43,764 nt of DNA from a virus. Below, in pieces: positions 30,258-38,497 of the stretch. The position numbers and the translations under genes were made by a program. The notes under the pieces were generated by a model. It was not told where the DNA came from. It saw only the letters and a program-made list of their open reading frames with translations, and made no database searches. Location: the IMG/VR virus record IMGVR_UViG_3300037069_001238, positions 1-43,764 of that record; one strand, 5' to 3'. Within the stretch, counting starts at the first letter, position 1; each line of letters starts with the position of its first letter.

Positions 30258-30833
30258 ATGGACACAAACGCGGCACTTGTTACCCTCGATACTATCCTTG
30301 GCGATTCGGGCGATATAACTTTCTCTCCGGCAGAAAAGAACAGGGCTTTAAGCAAAGCCTGGAACGACTCATATGTCGTGGCTGACGTCTGGGACACGTC
30401 GCTTACCTATACGCAGGGCGTTTACCAATATACGCTTCCGGCTGCTCTATCGAGCCTGATGGATATCTATATATCCCCCTCCGGTGCAACGCAGCCATTC
30501 CCCGAACCTATCAACAGCGACATGTGGGAGCTGGTCAGCGGAAAAATCCAGTTCAACCAACGGGCAGACAATACCATCCCCAATGGCTACACGCTGTACC
30601 TCAAGGGGCGGTACAAGCTCCAGACAACCGACACCATCGACGACCCGACCATGCAGGAATACGTGCTGGCCTTGGCTGGGCTTAATACCCTTACCATGTT
30701 AGGGCATAAGAAAGCTAACCTGTTCGTGAAGAACGACACTACTATGGCTGAGCTTATCGGCTTACGCCGCGAATTGCTGGCCGAAGTCAACGAGTACCGC
30801 CTGCGCCTGCCCAAACAATACGAAAGCGCCTAA
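30258..30833 (+). CDS. Head-tail adaptor-like protein, 191 aa
   Basis: Helical N-terminus (ALVTLDTILGDSG...SPAEKNRALSKAWNDSY), a beta-rich centre (LSSLMDIYISPSG, TIPNGYTLYLKG) and a helical C-terminus (MAELIGLRRELLAEVNEYRLR). This arrangement matches adaptor/connector proteins that attach to the portal in podo- and siphoviruses. The assignment is structural inference from pattern and position. Confidence 0.55.
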   Translation: MDTNAALVTLDTILGDSGDITFSPAEKNRALSKAWNDSYVVADVWDTSLTYTQGVYQYTLPAALSSLMDIYISPSGATQPFPEPINSDMWELVSGKIQFNQRADNTIPNGYTLYLKGRYKLQTTDTIDDPTMQEYVLALAGLNTLTMLGHKKANLFVKNDTTMAELIGLRRELLAEVNEYRLRLPKQYESA

Positions 30834-30836
30834 GCC

Positions 30837-31334
30837 GTGAAATATATATGTCTCACAAAAGGAAAATCCGCCAAGGTGGACGATGTGGATTACGAGTGGC
30901 TGAACCAATGGAGATGGCATGTTATCGGCGGAAAGTATGCAGCCCGAAGGCAATACTACTCAAGCCATGGTGAGAGAAAGAGCCGTTATGTATATATGCA
31001 TCGTGTTATAGCAGGTACCCCTCCGGAACTCGACACGGACCATAAGAATGGTGATGGCCTTGATAACCGAAGGGAAAACATCAGGATTTGTACGACAGCG
31101 CAAAATGTAGCGAACAGGAGCAAATTGAACCGTAATACAACGGGTTTTAAGGGTGTTACCCTTGACCGTAAGTCCGGCAAATATGTCGCTCAGATTGGAT
31201 ATCATCGTGAGGGTATCCGTAAGAATAAAATACTGGGTAGTTTTTCAACCGCGCTGGAGGCAGCCGTTGCCTACGAGAGAGAAGCTCGAAGTCAATATGG
31301 TGAATTCGCAAGGCTAGAATTATTGGAGGCATGA
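30837..31334 (+). CDS. HNH homing endonuclease with AP2-like domain, 165 aa
   Basis: GTG start right after the adaptor stop. HNH core: VYMHRVIAG...LDTDHKNGDGLDNRRENIR; AP2-like C-terminus: GFKGVTLDRKSGKYVAQIGY...GSFSTALEAAVAY...YGEFA. Clearly paralogous to the protein at 28810-29286. Its insertion appears to have left the next gene without a normal start codon. Confidence 0.88.
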   Translation: MKYICLTKGKSAKVDDVDYEWLNQWRWHVIGGKYAARRQYYSSHGERKSRYVYMHRVIAGTPPELDTDHKNGDGLDNRRENIRICTTAQNVANRSKLNRNTTGFKGVTLDRKSGKYVAQIGYHREGIRKNKILGSFSTALEAAVAYEREARSQYGEFARLELLEA

Positions 31335-31335
31335 C

Positions 31336-32238
31336 ATTAGCGTTTACGACCTATCCTATTTGGGCGCTCCCGACAACCGCGTTACCTTCAACGGCACTTC
31401 TTTCCCCCTGTTCCGAGTCGTGTCCCGCGCTCCACAGAGCCGTCAGTTCCGGCAAGAGGACGAGCCGATACCGTTTGAGGACGGCATAACCGATTACCTG
31501 ACGCTAGAAAGCGGCTCAAACTATGTCATCCAGGGTGTTATGTACCCCGGCTCCGAAGCGGATTATGATAACGGCTTGGCAGCGCTCCGCAAGCTAGCTT
31601 CTCTCGACATTTCCCAGGACGACAACACGACCGACATGGGGTATGTCCCGTATATCTATACCGAGTATAACCAGACCAAGCAGATATTCATGAAGGTCAT
31701 GTACGTTGACGTGCCGGAAACGACCCGCAAGGGGCTAGTCCAACCCTTCCGCCTGTTCTGCAAGGTGAAGAACCCGATGATTTTCGGTACCTCCATACTG
31801 ACCGCCACAACCCAAGGCTCCAACCCCACCACTTCGGGCGGCTCCGCCCTTTTCCCCGTGGGCTTCCCGGTGCTTATCGGTGCATCTACCTATTCCGCCT
31901 CCAGCGTGGCAAACAACAGCGGCGACAGCGAAGGCTACCCGATAAGTATCAAAGTCTACGGCCCGATCAATAACCCGACGATTACCAACACCGCCACCGG
32001 GGAATACATAACGGTCAATACCAACGTCCTCCTGAACAGTATCCTCACCATCGCCTATGATGCCGACTCGCTCAGCGTCGATGTGGACGGGGTATCGGTT
32101 TTGTCCAGCGTTTCCGCCAGCTCGACCTTCTTCAAACTCCAGCCGGGAGCCAACAACATTACCCTCAACGGTTCCTCGTTCAGTTCCGGCGCCTACGTCA
32201 CGCTGTCGTATTACAGCGGTTACTGGCCGCTTTCATAA
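31336..32238 (+). CDS. Distal-tail-like protein, 300 aa (unusual start)
   Basis: The sequence VTFNGTSFPLFRVVSRA, GITDYLTLESGSNYVIQGVMYPG and FRLFCKVKNPMIFG is like siphovirus distal tail (Dit) proteins, with a C-terminal beta-sandwich. It precedes a Gp37-like tail gene, the usual order. No ATG or GTG starts this frame: the only options are an ATT at 31336, ideally spaced (6 nt) after GGAGG, or TTG at 31360 without an SD. I use ATT 31336. The reading frame cannot extend further because of a stop inside the HNH gene. Confidence 0.65.
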   Translation: MSVYDLSYLGAPDNRVTFNGTSFPLFRVVSRAPQSRQFRQEDEPIPFEDGITDYLTLESGSNYVIQGVMYPGSEADYDNGLAALRKLASLDISQDDNTTDMGYVPYIYTEYNQTKQIFMKVMYVDVPETTRKGLVQPFRLFCKVKNPMIFGTSILTATTQGSNPTTSGGSALFPVGFPVLIGASTYSASSVANNSGDSEGYPISIKVYGPINNPTITNTATGEYITVNTNVLLNSILTIAYDADSLSVDVDGVSVLSSVSASSTFFKLQPGANNITLNGSSFSSGAYVTLSYYSGYWPLS

Positions 32239-32252
32239 GGGAAAGGAGAACT

Positions 32253-32429
32253 ATGAAGCCAATAAAGATCAAGAAGGCCAACAAGGGTAAGTTTACTTCC
32301 AAGGCATCCAAGGCTGGCATGAGCGTTCAATCGTATGCCAAGAAAGTCCTGGCTAAGGGCAGTAAGGCGTCAGCCGCTACCCGCAAAGAAGCCAACTTCG
32401 CCCGCAACGCCGCTAAGTGGGGTAAGTAA
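32253..32429 (+). CDS. Small basic KGxF-type viral protein, 58 aa
   Basis: Begins MKPIKIKKANKGKFTSKASK and continues AGMSVQSYAKKVLAK...RKEANFARNAAKWGK. This matches a family of very short basic proteins found in many large DNA viruses and phages (K-G-x-F-T...A...G-M-S-V-Q...ANFARNA-KW). Strong SD AAAGGAG; the stop overlaps the next ATG. Possible DNA-binding virion protein; role unknown. Confidence 0.75.
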   Translation: MKPIKIKKANKGKFTSKASKAGMSVQSYAKKVLAKGSKASAATRKEANFARNAAKWGK

Positions 32430-33619
32430 TGCCTCGAACCGCCGTCGAGATACTGGACGCCAACCTCAACAAAGTCGCTGAGGTTAAGGCGCTAGTACCT
32501 CTCGACAAGGCGGGGCAGGTGCTCCGGTATTCAAAGATACTGTCAAGTTACGGTTTCTGCTCGTTCCGCATTGACGTCCACGACCCGTTGCTCACGAGGT
32601 ACGGCGACATTACCGTCCCCCATGCTTACCACGTCCGGCTCATGCGTGGCGGGGTGAACATCTGGCAGGGGGCTATCGTTGACAACCCCCAGCGTAATAA
32701 GTACTTTATCGAAGTCAAAGCGGCGACCTACCTATATTACCTGGCCCATGTATTAGTCAACCGCACCTCTATGGTAGGGTACGGAGAGGTCGCTCCGACT
32801 ACGAACATCGGCAACCATTACCGGATATTCAGTTCCGGCACGATGGCGAGCGCCGTTTCTACTATTATCACCGAGACGCAGGCCAAACTTGGCGGGGCAC
32901 ACCTCATGAAGAACCTTGCCCCAGGCGTTATCACCAACCCCAATTATCCTGTCGGTTTCACTAATTCGCTGGGAGCAGAGCTGACGGGAGCGTGGAACTT
33001 CTCTTCCGACGTGGTCATGCAGTTCGACTACCAGAGCGTCTTATATGTCATGAAGTCCTTTGGGGTGAACGCCCGCTGCGACTTCCGGCTGAATGCTGAC
33101 TCGACGTTCGACTTCCAGCCGTTCCTCGGCAATAAGCACCCTGGCATCGTCTTCACCTACGGGCAACGGGGGAACGTCCTCAACTACAACGCCCCACGAT
33201 TAGGGTCGAAGATAATCAACGATTACTACGGTATCGGCACCGATCCGAACGGCACGATTCTCCATAAGGAACTGACCGATGAACCCTCGAAAGCCAAGTA
33301 CGGACTCATGGAAGGAGCGATAGCGTTCACTGATGTCAAAGACCAAAACGCCCTAGTCGCTCGGCTATCCGCTGACTTATTCCTCATCAAAGACCCCGAT
33401 GCTGACTCACCCTTGGCGCTCATCTTAGACGAGAAGGGTTATTCACTCGGTCAGTACGACGTGGGCGACCTCGTAAGCGTGAAGATCGTGGACGGGGCGA
33501 TTAACTACAGCGCCATAAAGCGTGTGGTAGGGATAACGGTCAACGTGCATAGCACGGGCAAGGAATTGACCACAGTACAAACGAATAACCCCCAACAAGT
33601 AGATTTGGTCGGATTATGA
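32429..33619 (+). CDS. Siphovirus Gp37-like tail protein, 396 aa
   Basis: The opening (VEILDANLNKVAEVKALVPLDK, YSKILSSYGFCSFRIDVHDPLL, YHVRLMRGGVNIWQGAIVD) is the ReqiPepy6 Gp37-like family pattern, a baseplate hub or tail-associated protein. The C-terminal part (DEKGYSLGQYDVGDLVSVKIVDGAI) has the OB-like strand pattern found in tail hubs. Forms the tail tip together with the distal-tail-like protein. Confidence 0.82.
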   Translation: MPRTAVEILDANLNKVAEVKALVPLDKAGQVLRYSKILSSYGFCSFRIDVHDPLLTRYGDITVPHAYHVRLMRGGVNIWQGAIVDNPQRNKYFIEVKAATYLYYLAHVLVNRTSMVGYGEVAPTTNIGNHYRIFSSGTMASAVSTIITETQAKLGGAHLMKNLAPGVITNPNYPVGFTNSLGAELTGAWNFSSDVVMQFDYQSVLYVMKSFGVNARCDFRLNADSTFDFQPFLGNKHPGIVFTYGQRGNVLNYNAPRLGSKIINDYYGIGTDPNGTILHKELTDEPSKAKYGLMEGAIAFTDVKDQNALVARLSADLFLIKDPDADSPLALILDEKGYSLGQYDVGDLVSVKIVDGAINYSAIKRVVGITVNVHSTGKELTTVQTNNPQQVDLVGL

Positions 33620-33645
33620 TATGGCGCTTAATAAAGGAGTTTTTC

Positions 33646-33921
33646 ATGACACTCATTAACGTAGACCCGCAACCCCAAGGCGGCATTTCCCCAAGTATTG
33701 ATGCGGTAGATATAAATAACAACCGAATGGCACATGCTACGCATGGAATATCCTACAGGGCGGTGGGAACGCAAACTGGCCCAAGGATCACTCAAAAGAA
33801 CGACATCATAACGGTTAATGACGGCACTTACGACAGAATCGTTATCGGTAGACTCCCTGATGGATCATATGGGTTCGCAGTCTCTAAGCCAGGTCACGAC
33901 GTGTCAGAAATATTCATATAG
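33646..33921 (+). CDS. Hypothetical tail-associated protein, 91 aa
   Basis: I choose ATG 33646 because AAAGGAG lies 6-7 nt upstream; a longer frame from 33616 starts inside the previous gene. The protein has a GTYDRIVIGRLPDGSYGFAVSKPG beta pattern (split by turns) often seen in phage tail-fibre-linked proteins and siphovirus fibre adaptors. Confidence 0.68.
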   Translation: MTLINVDPQPQGGISPSIDAVDINNNRMAHATHGISYRAVGTQTGPRITQKNDIITVNDGTYDRIVIGRLPDGSYGFAVSKPGHDVSEIFI

Positions 33922-33936
33922 GAAGGAGCAGTTCTT

Positions 33937-34596
33937 ATGTCGTCACAAGCAAAGACCTACACCTCCAATGACACTATAGACATGGTTATAGCAGCCGGTA
34001 CTATCCAGCCATCGGTTTCCAACGCTACGTATGATACTGGCGTTGGTCAATACGGTTATCCCTTAGGCGTTTATTCCACGGACGGAGGCTCGACGTGGAA
34101 CGATTGCTGGGGAGCAGGTCAGTTATTCGACAATAGCTTCCTGGGTGTAAATATCTCATGCGATTCTTCGGGAGTCCTTCACTTCAATAACGGCCCATCG
34201 AACATAATCAAGTTCGTACTACTGGCGACTGATTCGCCCTCTCCCCTGAACGCTCCTACGAGTACGACCTTGGGTGGTAACGTGGTCGCCTACCAGACTG
34301 GAAATGTAGCATACCGAGAAATCTTGGCTTCAGCCACAATTAACGGTATCAATGACGGCGTAGAGCGCATTATCGCTCACGGGCAGAGCGGCGTTCCGGT
34401 GGTGGCTGCATGGACTAAGGGATTCACCGGCTCAAACAATATCACGCCATTCGTCACGGCGGTACAACTTAAAAGCAGCCCGACGATAGATACGGACTAC
34501 TTCCTGGAAGACGGCACTAATCTGTATATACATTCCCCAGCAGGCGCTACTACATATAACACAGCCTACTATCGGCTATATGACGAGGTATTGTAG
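33937..34596 (+). CDS. Tail fibre/appendage protein, 219 aa
   Basis: Strong SD (GGAAGGAG). Beta-rich with low charge, typical for fibre or appendage domains: DMVIAAGTIQPSVS, GVYSTDGGSTWND, FLEDGTNLYIHSPAGA. Position after the tail hub supports a peripheral tail role. Confidence 0.68.
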   Translation: MSSQAKTYTSNDTIDMVIAAGTIQPSVSNATYDTGVGQYGYPLGVYSTDGGSTWNDCWGAGQLFDNSFLGVNISCDSSGVLHFNNGPSNIIKFVLLATDSPSPLNAPTSTTLGGNVVAYQTGNVAYREILASATINGINDGVERIIAHGQSGVPVVAAWTKGFTGSNNITPFVTAVQLKSSPTIDTDYFLEDGTNLYIHSPAGATTYNTAYYRLYDEVL

Positions 34597-34598
34597 CA

Positions 34599-35027
34599 AT
34601 GATTGACATAACTAAGCTTCAAGCAGGCATCTTCGCAGGTCTATCTAGGCTAGGGCCACCCCTAGACAAGCAGTTTGCTATATCGTCATTCAGTTTACCC
34701 GCTCAAGCCACTAACACATTGACGTTCTTCATCGCTACTCCAGACACTAGCGGAGCGGTGCTGAGCAATATGCGCGTACAACTGACAGGTTGTTCTTCGC
34801 AATTGTCGAACTACTGGTATCCCATAAACGGAGGGGCGCTGACAATCCTTGACCAAAATACGGCAGGGACGGGTACGGCAGGGTGGGTTTACACTTTCTC
34901 GGTGCAACCGGCGTCCGGCGGACGGAACCTTAAATTGCGTCTCCTGAACAATACCGTAGGGGCTACATTGACTTTTCCGAACGCCACACTCTATACACAT
35001 ACCAATTTTTATACGTATCCATGGTAG
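34599..35027 (+). CDS. Small fibre-like protein, 142 aa
   Basis: Beta-rich (LPAQATNTLTFFIATPDTSG, GWVYTFSVQPASGGRNLKLRLLNN). No charged catalytic cluster. Likely a further tail appendage or receptor-binding domain. The next unit's promoter starts just after its stop. Confidence 0.62.
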   Translation: MIDITKLQAGIFAGLSRLGPPLDKQFAISSFSLPAQATNTLTFFIATPDTSGAVLSNMRVQLTGCSSQLSNYWYPINGGALTILDQNTAGTGTAGWVYTFSVQPASGGRNLKLRLLNNTVGATLTFPNATLYTHTNFYTYPW

Positions 35028-35045
35028 CTCATACGCTTTCCGTGC

Positions 35046-35105
35046 TTGAGTTTGAGACGACTTCTGGTACACAATAAGAGTAGGGAACTGAACAAATTAC
35101 GAACA
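35046..35105 (+). promoter_or_regulatory. Fibre/lysis-unit promoter with GAACA operator at the start codon
   Basis: TTGAGT (35046-35051), an 18-bp spacer and CACAAT (35070-35075), then GAACA-AATTAC-GAACA at 35090-35105, ending one base before the ATG at 35107. The -35 and spacer equal those of the portal unit. Because the element sits where an SD should be, the gene has no normal SD. Confidence 0.72.
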
Positions 35106-35106
35106 T

Positions 35107-36036
35107 ATGGCTATTTATACATCTGTCCTCACCGCAGGCACCAACTCTCATGCGGAAACATCTGAAAACATCAATGGCCTAGCCACTGATTTTGTTTCAC
35201 AAGGAATAATCGGGCCATTCACCAACACTGGTGGCGTAGCCCCTATGACCGGCGCTTTTGCTGTCAATGCCCAAGGTACTCCGAACATGACCGTCGCCGT
35301 CAGTTCAGGTGTCGCCTACGTTACCGCGACACCTGCCAGCCAAGACAGCCAGACTCTCCGTGTCCGGATGACCGCCAACCAGAACGTGACTATATCGGCC
35401 AATACGTCAGGCTCTACCAAGTACGACTGGCTGTATATCGCACTCGATGCTTCAAAAGCCGCCAACCCCGCTTCGGACGCTTCTGATGTCGCCACACTCT
35501 ATGTATCACGCTCCTCTAGTAGCACATCAGATAATGGGACTCCTCCTGCCTTTGGTTATAACATTGCGGTTATCACCGTGTCTAATGGTGCGGCTAGTAT
35601 CACGAATGGGAATATAAAAGATAACCGAGGCTACCCCTTGGTGAGCAGTATGAGCATTGGCGGCGGCAATAATACGCTGACAAACGTACCGGCCTCTACT
35701 CATCGCTCTAACAACGGCGCAACCGTGAACGAAACAGCAGCCAAAATCCAGACGGGGTGGGGAGCGGTCACTGTCGGTAGCACGGTCAACCAGGTGTCGA
35801 CTAGCATTACCTTCCCTGTCGCCTTTACGAACATACCTATGATTACTGTATCTTGTGGCGGAGACCAGGCGTCCGGTACTGTTGCACTCGGCAATGGCGG
35901 CAACATAATCCAGGGGTTAGTCGCCGCCAAACACGTCATTGACACGACGACAGGTACGCTGATCTACTTGAGCGCCATTGGTAACTGGACAGCCGGAAAC
36001 ATCGTCTACTTTACATGGATAGCGATAGGCGTCTAA
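35107..36036 (+). CDS. Tail fibre protein with lectin-like C-terminus, 309 aa
   Basis: The N-terminal region (MAPYTSVLTAG-like start MAIYTSVLTAGTNSH, NGLATDFVSQGIIG, FAVNAQGTPNMTVAVSSGVAYV) is a common fibre/baseplate attachment pattern. The C-terminal 90 residues (STSITFPVAFTNIPMITVSCGG, FTWIAIG) have the H-type-lectin-like 'ITFP..F...P.V' pattern of receptor-binding tips. Probably the main host-recognition protein. Confidence 0.75.
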   Translation: MAIYTSVLTAGTNSHAETSENINGLATDFVSQGIIGPFTNTGGVAPMTGAFAVNAQGTPNMTVAVSSGVAYVTATPASQDSQTLRVRMTANQNVTISANTSGSTKYDWLYIALDASKAANPASDASDVATLYVSRSSSSTSDNGTPPAFGYNIAVITVSNGAASITNGNIKDNRGYPLVSSMSIGGGNNTLTNVPASTHRSNNGATVNETAAKIQTGWGAVTVGSTVNQVSTSITFPVAFTNIPMITVSCGGDQASGTVALGNGGNIIQGLVAAKHVIDTTTGTLIYLSAIGNWTAGNIVYFTWIAIGV

Positions 36037-36055
36037 TAACCACAGCGAGCAGTTT

Positions 36056-36382
36056 ATGCCAACTAAAGACTTTAACTTCGAGAGCTACGCCATCCAACAG
36101 CTAGACGCCATCAACAAGAAACTGGACGGTTTAAACGTACAATACATGCCCCGCGAGGAGATTTACCTTCGTCTGACGGAAGTAATGAAAACACTCGCTA
36201 CTTTGACCGATACGGTTGCCCAGCACACCAGCCTGTTGAGCGCCCTGAAGTCTACCGACGACAAGCAGCAAGGTTCGATAGACGCCTCTCGCCGTACAGT
36301 AACGACCGGCTGGACAATCGCAGGGCTTCTACTTACCAGCCTGTTTATATACGTCTCCTGGCGAGTGGGTGCAGGGAGATGA
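36056..36382 (+). CDS. Coiled-coil membrane protein, 108 aa (lysis region)
   Basis: Residues 10-75 are helical with heptads (YLRLTEVMKTLATLTDTVAQH); a single C-terminal membrane segment follows (TIAGLLLTSLFIYVSW, about residues 85-102). This layout resembles holin-associated or XhlA-like proteins placed before lysis genes. Confidence 0.62.
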   Translation: MPTKDFNFESYAIQQLDAINKKLDGLNVQYMPREEIYLRLTEVMKTLATLTDTVAQHTSLLSALKSTDDKQQGSIDASRRTVTTGWTIAGLLLTSLFIYVSWRVGAGR

Positions 36383-36714
36383 ACTTCAGCGACAGATCAG
36401 CCGACAAGATGAAACGGGCTATGGCGACTTGGACGGCTCTTTTCTCCATGCTGTTCTTCATTCTTGCCTGGATTCTTATGCGTAACGTGCTCCAGATACC
36501 ATTGGACAATCCCCAACTGACTATTCTCAATCTTATATTATCCTCTCTTGCCGGCCTCCAGTGCTTCATTCTCCTCATAGCCGCCAAACGGGGAGAAGCC
36601 CAAAACGAACTGCTCGTTACCAAGATCGCTCTTGAGACTGACGAGATAGACGCGCTTATTAAGGAAAATACTGAACTAACTAAAGCTATCCATGCGTTAG
36701 TGAGTAAAACATGA
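36379..36714 (+). CDS. DUF1003-like membrane protein, 111 aa
   Basis: Two membrane segments (about residues 17-36 and 49-68) and a charged helical tail (ETDEIDALIKENTELTKAI). The pattern ...W...N.L..P.DNPQLTILNLILSSLAGLQ... is like DUF1003 inner-membrane proteins. In a lysis module it may be a holin or antiholin. ATGA overlap on both sides. Confidence 0.68.
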   Translation: MNFSDRSADKMKRAMATWTALFSMLFFILAWILMRNVLQIPLDNPQLTILNLILSSLAGLQCFILLIAAKRGEAQNELLVTKIALETDEIDALIKENTELTKAIHALVSKT

Positions 36715-36923
36715 AACTTCCGGCCTACGACTGGCTGTGGGTGTTCTGGGTGGCCTACTTCGTGATAGTAGAGGGCTTCGGTTTATGGCACGAGTTCCAC
36801 TTCCACGGGAACGACGACCTGACATTTACCCATTTTGCTGCCGTCATTATACCTATCGGACTACGGGCAGCGTTTATCGCGTGGCTCGCTTTCCACTTTC
36901 TCGTTGAACACAAAGTAAGTTAA
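36711..36923 (+). CDS. Small membrane protein, 70 aa
   Basis: Two hydrophobic segments, near residues 8-27 and 42-65, joined by a His-rich loop (WHEFHFHGND). Candidate holin component between the DUF1003-like and lysozyme genes. Confidence 0.65.
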   Translation: MKLPAYDWLWVFWVAYFVIVEGFGLWHEFHFHGNDDLTFTHFAAVIIPIGLRAAFIAWLAFHFLVEHKVS

Positions 36924-36934
36924 GGGGGCTTTTC

Positions 36935-37765
36935 ATGGCAATTACCTTTAAGGACATCAGCTACGCGCAGGGTGTCTATAACATGGCGGCGAACACCGAC
37001 CCGATGGTAATGATGAAGGCGTCAGGGTTTTACACTGGCAGCCTCCAGCCCTACATTGACGCCCAACTCGACCGCAACTACGCCGATGCGCTGCAATGCC
37101 ACAAGATACCGTTCATGTACCACTTCTTCGTGCCAGCAGTTGACCCTCTTGTACAAGCTGCGTGGTTCCTGCGCTGCGTTATGCCTTTGGCAGTCGGTGA
37201 CGGCTACGCCCTCGACGTTGAGATAGACGGCGTGGACTTAGTGAATAAAGTACTGGCCTTCGTTACGGAACACCACAGCAGTACGGGTTGTTACCCGTGG
37301 GTCTACCTTGACCGCTCACTGCGCCAGAAGTACGACTGGACGCCTGTCTTTGCCCTCTGTAGCGAGTGGATTGCTGCTCCAGATATATCCTTTGACGCCA
37401 ATATCCCGAACGTGGGCGTGTATGTCGCCCAGCAAGGCCCCATCGTCAACGGGGTAGACACCGATGAGTTTTTTGGGTCGCTCGATAGTCTTAAAAAGTA
37501 CACCTACCAAGGAGTACAGGAGGTTACGAATGTTCCTACGCCAACTAATCCGACGCCATCGCCAGAAGCGCCTGCGCCAAGTCAACCAGCGGTTACGCCA
37601 CCTGTACCCCCTGCACAACCTGACCTACAAACACCTCCACCAGTTGTTCCGCCTCAAGCGCCAACAGGAGAAGTTACACCGCCAGCTCAGCCAACGAAAC
37701 CGCAAAACCAGAGCCTTCTTGCGCTGGTTCTAGCCTTCATTAAGAGATTACTCAGGATTAAATGA
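36935..37765 (+). CDS. GH25-type lysozyme (endolysin), 276 aa
   Basis: FKDISYAQG at residues 5-13 and LDVEIDG with acidic pair Asp94/Glu96 match the catalytic signature of GH25 muramidases, which cleave peptidoglycan between MurNAc and GlcNAc; YHFFVPA...QAAWFLR and VDTDEFFG complete the barrel pattern. A Pro-rich linker (about residues 205-255) ends in an amphipathic hydrophobic-basic tail (LALVLAFIKRLLRIK) that may bind membrane or act in place of a cell-wall domain. Confidence 0.85.
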   Translation: MAITFKDISYAQGVYNMAANTDPMVMMKASGFYTGSLQPYIDAQLDRNYADALQCHKIPFMYHFFVPAVDPLVQAAWFLRCVMPLAVGDGYALDVEIDGVDLVNKVLAFVTEHHSSTGCYPWVYLDRSLRQKYDWTPVFALCSEWIAAPDISFDANIPNVGVYVAQQGPIVNGVDTDEFFGSLDSLKKYTYQGVQEVTNVPTPTNPTPSPEAPAPSQPAVTPPVPPAQPDLQTPPPVVPPQAPTGEVTPPAQPTKPQNQSLLALVLAFIKRLLRIK

Positions 37766-37766
37766 C

Positions 37767-38285
37767 ATGGACGCCGATACCCATAAAACAGGCGGCTTCT
37801 TAGCGGGCTATCCGCAGAATATCCGCAATTACTACGCGCCCGTTGATGATGTCCACGGAGCGATCCTTGACGCAATCAAAGCTGCTAGACATTCGTTAAT
37901 TATTGCCATGTATGGGTATGACGACCCTGATTTCCAGGCAGCTATCTTAGACAAGATGCAAGACCCGAATATTTACGTGCAGTTGACGCTTGACTCATCT
38001 CAGGCTGGCGGAACGCACGAAAAAGAACTCTTGTCCCAGGCGAATTATCCTGCCACTTCTATCGCCGTCGGACGGAGCGAAGACCACGCCATCATGCACC
38101 TCAAGTGCCTGGTGGTAGACAATGCCGTGCTCGTCACCGGCTCTACTAACTGGTCAGCTTCCGGCGAAGACAAGCAGGACAACGCCTGCGTCATCATTTC
38201 GGATGCATACGTCGCTGGCGAAGCAGTCTCGCGTATCAGCGCCATCCACACCGACATGGTTAATAAAGCGAAAGGGAAGGCATGA
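37767..38285 (+). CDS. PLD-superfamily protein with one HKD motif, 172 aa
   Basis: HLKCLVVD (His111, Lys113, Asp118) with GSTNWS (Asn128) is a complete HxK(x)4D motif of the Nuc/PLD family, which works as a dimer; length is normal for the Nuc-type nuclease. It may be a nuclease or phospholipase. There is no signal peptide. Placed right after the endolysin gene, a role in lysis (membrane attack) or in DNA breakdown are both possible; I favour nuclease on size. Confidence 0.82.
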   Translation: MDADTHKTGGFLAGYPQNIRNYYAPVDDVHGAILDAIKAARHSLIIAMYGYDDPDFQAAILDKMQDPNIYVQLTLDSSQAGGTHEKELLSQANYPATSIAVGRSEDHAIMHLKCLVVDNAVLVTGSTNWSASGEDKQDNACVIISDAYVAGEAVSRISAIHTDMVNKAKGKA

Positions 38286-38497
38286 AGTACGAGAACGTAT
38301 CCGAGGAGTACGCCGACCAACTCCACGAGCTGGCTAAGCTATTGGTCACGCCGGAGCGGTTCGGCCGTATCGCCGTGGAGGCGGTTACCGAGGAGGAATA
38401 CCCTTGGGAGCCGAACATCGTGGTCGTTGACGGCGAAAGCCCCGAAGTCAAATTAACGCGCGACATTTATGCCGCATTAGGAGAGATTTATGAGTAA
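38282..38497 (+). CDS. Hypothetical acidic 71-aa protein
   Basis: Acidic protein (EEYADQLHELAKLL, EEEYPWEPNIVVVDGE). It overlaps the PLD gene by ATGA and the holin gene by 8 nt. No family recognised. Confidence 0.65.
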   Translation: MKYENVSEEYADQLHELAKLLVTPERFGRIAVEAVTEEEYPWEPNIVVVDGESPEVKLTRDIYAALGEIYE

